From NCBI RefSeq assembly GCF_009765375.1, contig NZ_VTOK01000002.1, forward strand, positions 62,001 through 126,000: a DNA stretch of 64,000 bases, in the 5' to 3' direction. This document shows positions 61,397-64,000 of the stretch, one piece after another. A program made the translations under genes and the position numbers. Numbering within the stretch: the first letter of the stretch is position 1; each line of letters starts with the position of its first letter. The notes beneath the pieces are model-generated. The model did no database searches. It saw nothing but the letters and a program-made list of their open reading frames with translations, and was not told the DNA's origin. The DNA comes from Alteribacillus sp. YIM 98480. GTDB lineage: Bacteria; Bacillota; Bacilli; Bacillales; Marinococcaceae.

Positions 61397-62188
61397 TCAT
61401 TGAAAGGAAGAGTCTCCTAAATAAAAAAGTCCGGAATTAATAATATCCACATATATTCTCGGTTTATACCTTTCAATAATTGCATTTTTTTCTTGCATAT
61501 ATTCTTCTTCCGGCTGAGAAGAAGAGTGATAGTAAGCTTCTAGAATGTTTATTTCTTCTTTCATCTTTTGGTATGCTTTTTCTGCCCAATGATTAGGTTC
61601 ATTTAGAAGCCTGTTTTCAATATGCCGTTTAACCCGTTGCAGGCCGCTGTTTACTTGAATGAGGGAATGCATAGGAAATGAATGTGCAGCTATTATATTA
61701 TTTAATTTCTTGCTATTTAGATGTTCCATCATATTTTCAACCATTTGACCGTGTATTAATTGAAGGCCGATCGATTGTATACTGTCTTTGCGCTGATAAG
61801 ACGTGTATGAAACTTTAATATTAACAACAAGCCATGGGAACAATGGAGTGGGTTCTTTCCCTTCTATCTTCTCTTCATAAAGAATTGTCCAATTTCCTTG
61901 TTTTTTTGCAGATCGAAATATTTGATGCAAGCGCGGTGAACCGAAATGAAGGTATTCAGCTTTTTCTTGCTTTTCTTTTTCTCCTTCTGTAATGAGAGTA
62001 AGGGTCATGGGCTGTGGAATTCCGCCTGTTTTTTGTATATATTGCCAATAAAAGGGACGATTCATTAACTGTTGATCTAACTCTTCTGTTAATTGTACTT
62101 TAAGACGTTTATTATCATCTATTAGAATCTCTGCATCATTGGCTTGGAAATATCGTTTAACAAATTGGTGGAGAACTTTTTGTTCCAT
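61397..62188 (-). CDS. yqhG: YqhG family protein
   Basis: A 263-residue soluble protein (HQFVKRYFQANDAEIL; DEELDQQLMNRPFYWQY-type segment near residue 38; TPLFPWLVVNIKVSYTSYQ near 115) that matches the YqhG family, always next to yqhH. 17 bases after yqhH; same operon. Function unknown. Confidence 0.9.
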   Translation of the reverse strand: MEQKVLHQFVKRYFQANDAEILIDDNKRLKVQLTEELDQQLMNRPFYWQYIQKTGGIPQPMTLTLITEGEKEKQEKAEYLHFGSPRLHQIFRSAKKQGNWTILYEEKIEGKEPTPLFPWLVVNIKVSYTSYQRKDSIQSIGLQLIHGQMVENMMEHLNSKKLNNIIAAHSFPMHSLIQVNSGLQRVKRHIENRLLNEPNHWAEKAYQKMKEEINILEAYYHSSSQPEEEYMQEKNAIIERYKPRIYVDIINSGLFYLGDSSFQ

Positions 62189-62205
62189 GACGTAACACCT
62201 TCTCT

Positions 62206-63819
62206 TTAATTAGATTGCTGCATCAATTCGGAAAGGTGATGCAATTTTAATTCTATTTCTTGTTCGGAATCAGATGTATGCAAAGCATCTGTAATGTAAC
62301 CTTCAAAGGAAGAATAGGAAGTTGAAGCTAAAATCGTATCAAGTTCACCAATAACGTTTTCGAACAGTTTAATTTTTTCATATAGAAGGGAAAGAATATG
62401 TTCTTCGACCGTTTGTTTAACGGCAAAATTGTAGACCTCCACATCTTTTGTTTGGCCGAGCCGGTGTAATCGGCCTATTCTTTGTTCTAACCGCATAGGG
62501 TTCCAAGGAAGATCATAGTTTATGATGGTACTGCTGAATTGCAGGTTGATTCCTTCTCCCGCCGCTTCTGTAGCAATCATTACTTTAGCACGATCTCTGA
62601 AAAGCTGCTGCATCCATTCTTTTTTCGTTCTTTTGAAGCCGCCGCGAAAAGGTACGGACAATATTCCGTGCTGGCGAAGAAACCATTGCAAATACAGTTG
62701 TGTGGCTCGATATTCTGTGAACAGCACTACTTTTTCATCTGTTCCCTGAATAATGTCTAAAGCCTTTTCTGCTTTACTATTGGAAGAAATAGATTGCAGG
62801 GACGTCATTAGTTGTTCAAATAAAGTACTAGAAATCTCTTTTTGTTCATATAAATTTTTTAACGTCATATATGCAGCTTCTCTGCTGCTGCATGCTTCTC
62901 TCAAAAGCGTGGTTGCGGTAAAGCCGTGTATCATATTTGCAGGGTTCTTTTTTAATTGAAAGAGTGTGTCATAAAACGTTCTCTCTTTTTCACTGAAATC
63001 AATGTAAGTCGAATATACATTTCGCTTTGTCCATGTAAGGCCGGTTTGGTCCCGGCGGTTTCTTACCATTACTTTTTGAACGATATGTTTTACAGCTTCT
63101 TGTCCTTTTTCTTTAAACAGTGTTTTAAATTCTTGCATGTTTCCTAACAAACCGGGTTTTAATAAATTAATTAAATGATACAGCTCCCCAGGATTATTTT
63201 GAACAGGAGTTGCCGTTAACATGAGACAAAACTTCTTTTGGAGCAATCGGGCAAATTCATAGTTTTTTGTTTTTGGATTTTTTAATTTATGGGCTTCATC
63301 AAAAATAATCATATCGTATTCTTGTTGCAGTACAATATCTCTATGAGGAGGTCGTTTTGCTGTATCAATGGAAGCAACGACGATATCAGCTTCTTCCCAT
63401 ACATACGTTTTTCTTTGCGTAACCGCCGGAATATAAAATTTTTCATTCATCTCTTTTGCCCACTGGCCAGTAAGAGAAGCTGGAGCTAATATTAATACTT
63501 TTTTTACTAGACCTCGGACCATATATTCTTTTAAAATTAAACCTGCTTCAATTGTTTTTCCTAGTCCAACTTCATCAGCTAATATGGCTTTGCCGTCCAT
63601 TTCTTCTATGACTCGTTTTGCTGTTTTTTCTTGATGTGGAAATAGCTCGAGGCTGGAAAGATGGTTTTGACATAACAATCCATCAAATGAGGTGGTTGAG
63701 GTCCATTGTTCGGATTCATAACCTAAAGAAAACTGTTCCCACGTGGATATTAATCGATTTTCATAGTTTTTGTCCTTTGGAAGTTCCCAATCCGAAAGAA
63801 ACTTAATTTCAGCCTCCAT
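62206..63819 (-). CDS. yqhH: SNF2-family helicase YqhH
   Basis: A 537-residue RapA/Snf2-like ATPase. Motif I ILADEVGLGKTIEAGLIL near residue 77, motif II FDEAHKLKNP, motif III LTATPVQN, and C-terminal motifs VLFTEYRAT, ATEAAGEGINLQ and RIGRLHRLGQ are all present. It probably remodels RNA polymerase or other protein-DNA complexes. GGAGCGAACG precedes ATG 63819. It diverges from the gcv riboswitch as in B. subtilis. Confidence 0.95.
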   Translation of the reverse strand: MEAEIKFLSDWELPKDKNYENRLISTWEQFSLGYESEQWTSTTSFDGLLCQNHLSSLELFPHQEKTAKRVIEEMDGKAILADEVGLGKTIEAGLILKEYMVRGLVKKVLILAPASLTGQWAKEMNEKFYIPAVTQRKTYVWEEADIVVASIDTAKRPPHRDIVLQQEYDMIIFDEAHKLKNPKTKNYEFARLLQKKFCLMLTATPVQNNPGELYHLINLLKPGLLGNMQEFKTLFKEKGQEAVKHIVQKVMVRNRRDQTGLTWTKRNVYSTYIDFSEKERTFYDTLFQLKKNPANMIHGFTATTLLREACSSREAAYMTLKNLYEQKEISSTLFEQLMTSLQSISSNSKAEKALDIIQGTDEKVVLFTEYRATQLYLQWFLRQHGILSVPFRGGFKRTKKEWMQQLFRDRAKVMIATEAAGEGINLQFSSTIINYDLPWNPMRLEQRIGRLHRLGQTKDVEVYNFAVKQTVEEHILSLLYEKIKLFENVIGELDTILASTSYSSFEGYITDALHTSDSEQEIELKLHHLSELMQQSN

Positions 63820-63927
63820 AACGTTCGCTCCTTTATAAAAAAAAGATTGTCAACCACGAACCCTCATGATAGAATAAAACGCAGTAAGATTAGTATGATG
63901 CAATTAAAAATATTTTTATTCATATAT

Positions 63928-63955
63928 TGAAAAACTTCTATCCATACATAATGAA
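63928..63955 (+). promoter_or_regulatory. Promoter of the gcv leader
   Basis: TTGAAA with a -10 like CATAAT or TAATGA 15-17 bases later, just ahead of the riboswitch start. Confidence 0.4.
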
Positions 63956-63962
63956 TAAATAA

Positions 63963-64000
63963 ACAAAGCGGATGACGACAAAGGGAGAGATCGTTTTAAA
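63963..64000 (+). ncRNA. Glycine riboswitch, first aptamer (cut by window edge)
   Basis: GCGGATGACGACAAAGGGAGAGATCG near the edge follows the start of the B. subtilis gcvT leader (GCGAATGACAGCAAGGGGAGAGACC). The position upstream of gcvT and divergent to yqhH is conserved. Only about 38 bases are in the window. Confidence 0.78.

Noticed and set aside
1-64000. CRISPR arrays
   Set aside because: No series of equal direct repeats with regular spacers was seen; the short repeats at 40414-40559 and 41127-41231 are too few and unlike CRISPR.

Overview
The window is a stretch of a low-GC Firmicute chromosome, most likely a Bacillaceae species (spore former; possibly a halophilic or alkaliphilic lineage, which is inference). 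The evidence is a gene order matching the Bacillus subtilis yqg-yqh region: sodA, yqgE, pbpA, rpmG, yqgN, rhomboid gluP/yqgP, yqgQ, glcK, then comGA-comGG, yqzE, yqgY, yqgX, yqgW, yqhG, yqhH and the start of the gcvT glycine riboswitch at the right edge. A spoVAF-type germination gene, arginase and aspartase are interspersed.

Layout. 1-3300: the tail of an unidentified gene, its terminator, a 5' remnant of a group IIC intron directly after that terminator, then an AT-rich Type II restriction-modification cassette (restriction enzyme on +, amino-methyltransferase plus a small HTH gene on -). 3400-22100: host housekeeping genes with well-formed intrinsic terminators, often followed by copies of two intergenic repeat families. 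22214-22288: tRNA-Gln on -. 22495-24930: comGA, comGB, a small unassigned ORF, and the 5' part of comGC.

24918-56625 (about 31.7 kb): a prophage inserted inside comGC. A large serine integrase lies at its right end and the comGC 3' part resumes directly after it. The phage early half holds regulators, many small ORFs and a 944-residue protein with a DxDGD motif, resembling the YonO-type single-subunit RNA polymerase of phage SPbeta. The middle is an accessory region: a proteasome-like N-terminal-nucleophile protein, an HNH endonuclease, a CAU-anticodon tRNA (probably Ile2), an HExxH protein and three proteins carrying HEPN-type R-x4-H motifs. Then come terS, a tyrosine recombinase next to paired 18-bp repeats, terL, portal, head, connector and tail genes up to the tape measure. 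The tail-assembly chaperone pair has a clear -1 frameshift signal. No distal-tail, baseplate, receptor-binding, holin or endolysin gene follows the tape measure, so the prophage looks incomplete.

56626-64000: the rest of comGC, comGD-GG, yqzE, a frameshifted SufR-like regulator, yqgY, a candidate C-rich small RNA, yqgX, yqgW, yqhG, yqhH and the first bases of the glycine riboswitch. Because the ComGC major pseudopilin gene is split, the strain should lack a functional competence pseudopilus unless the prophage excises precisely, a situation parallel to the Listeria comK prophages. Assignments come from reading motifs and gene order by eye; no database search was run.
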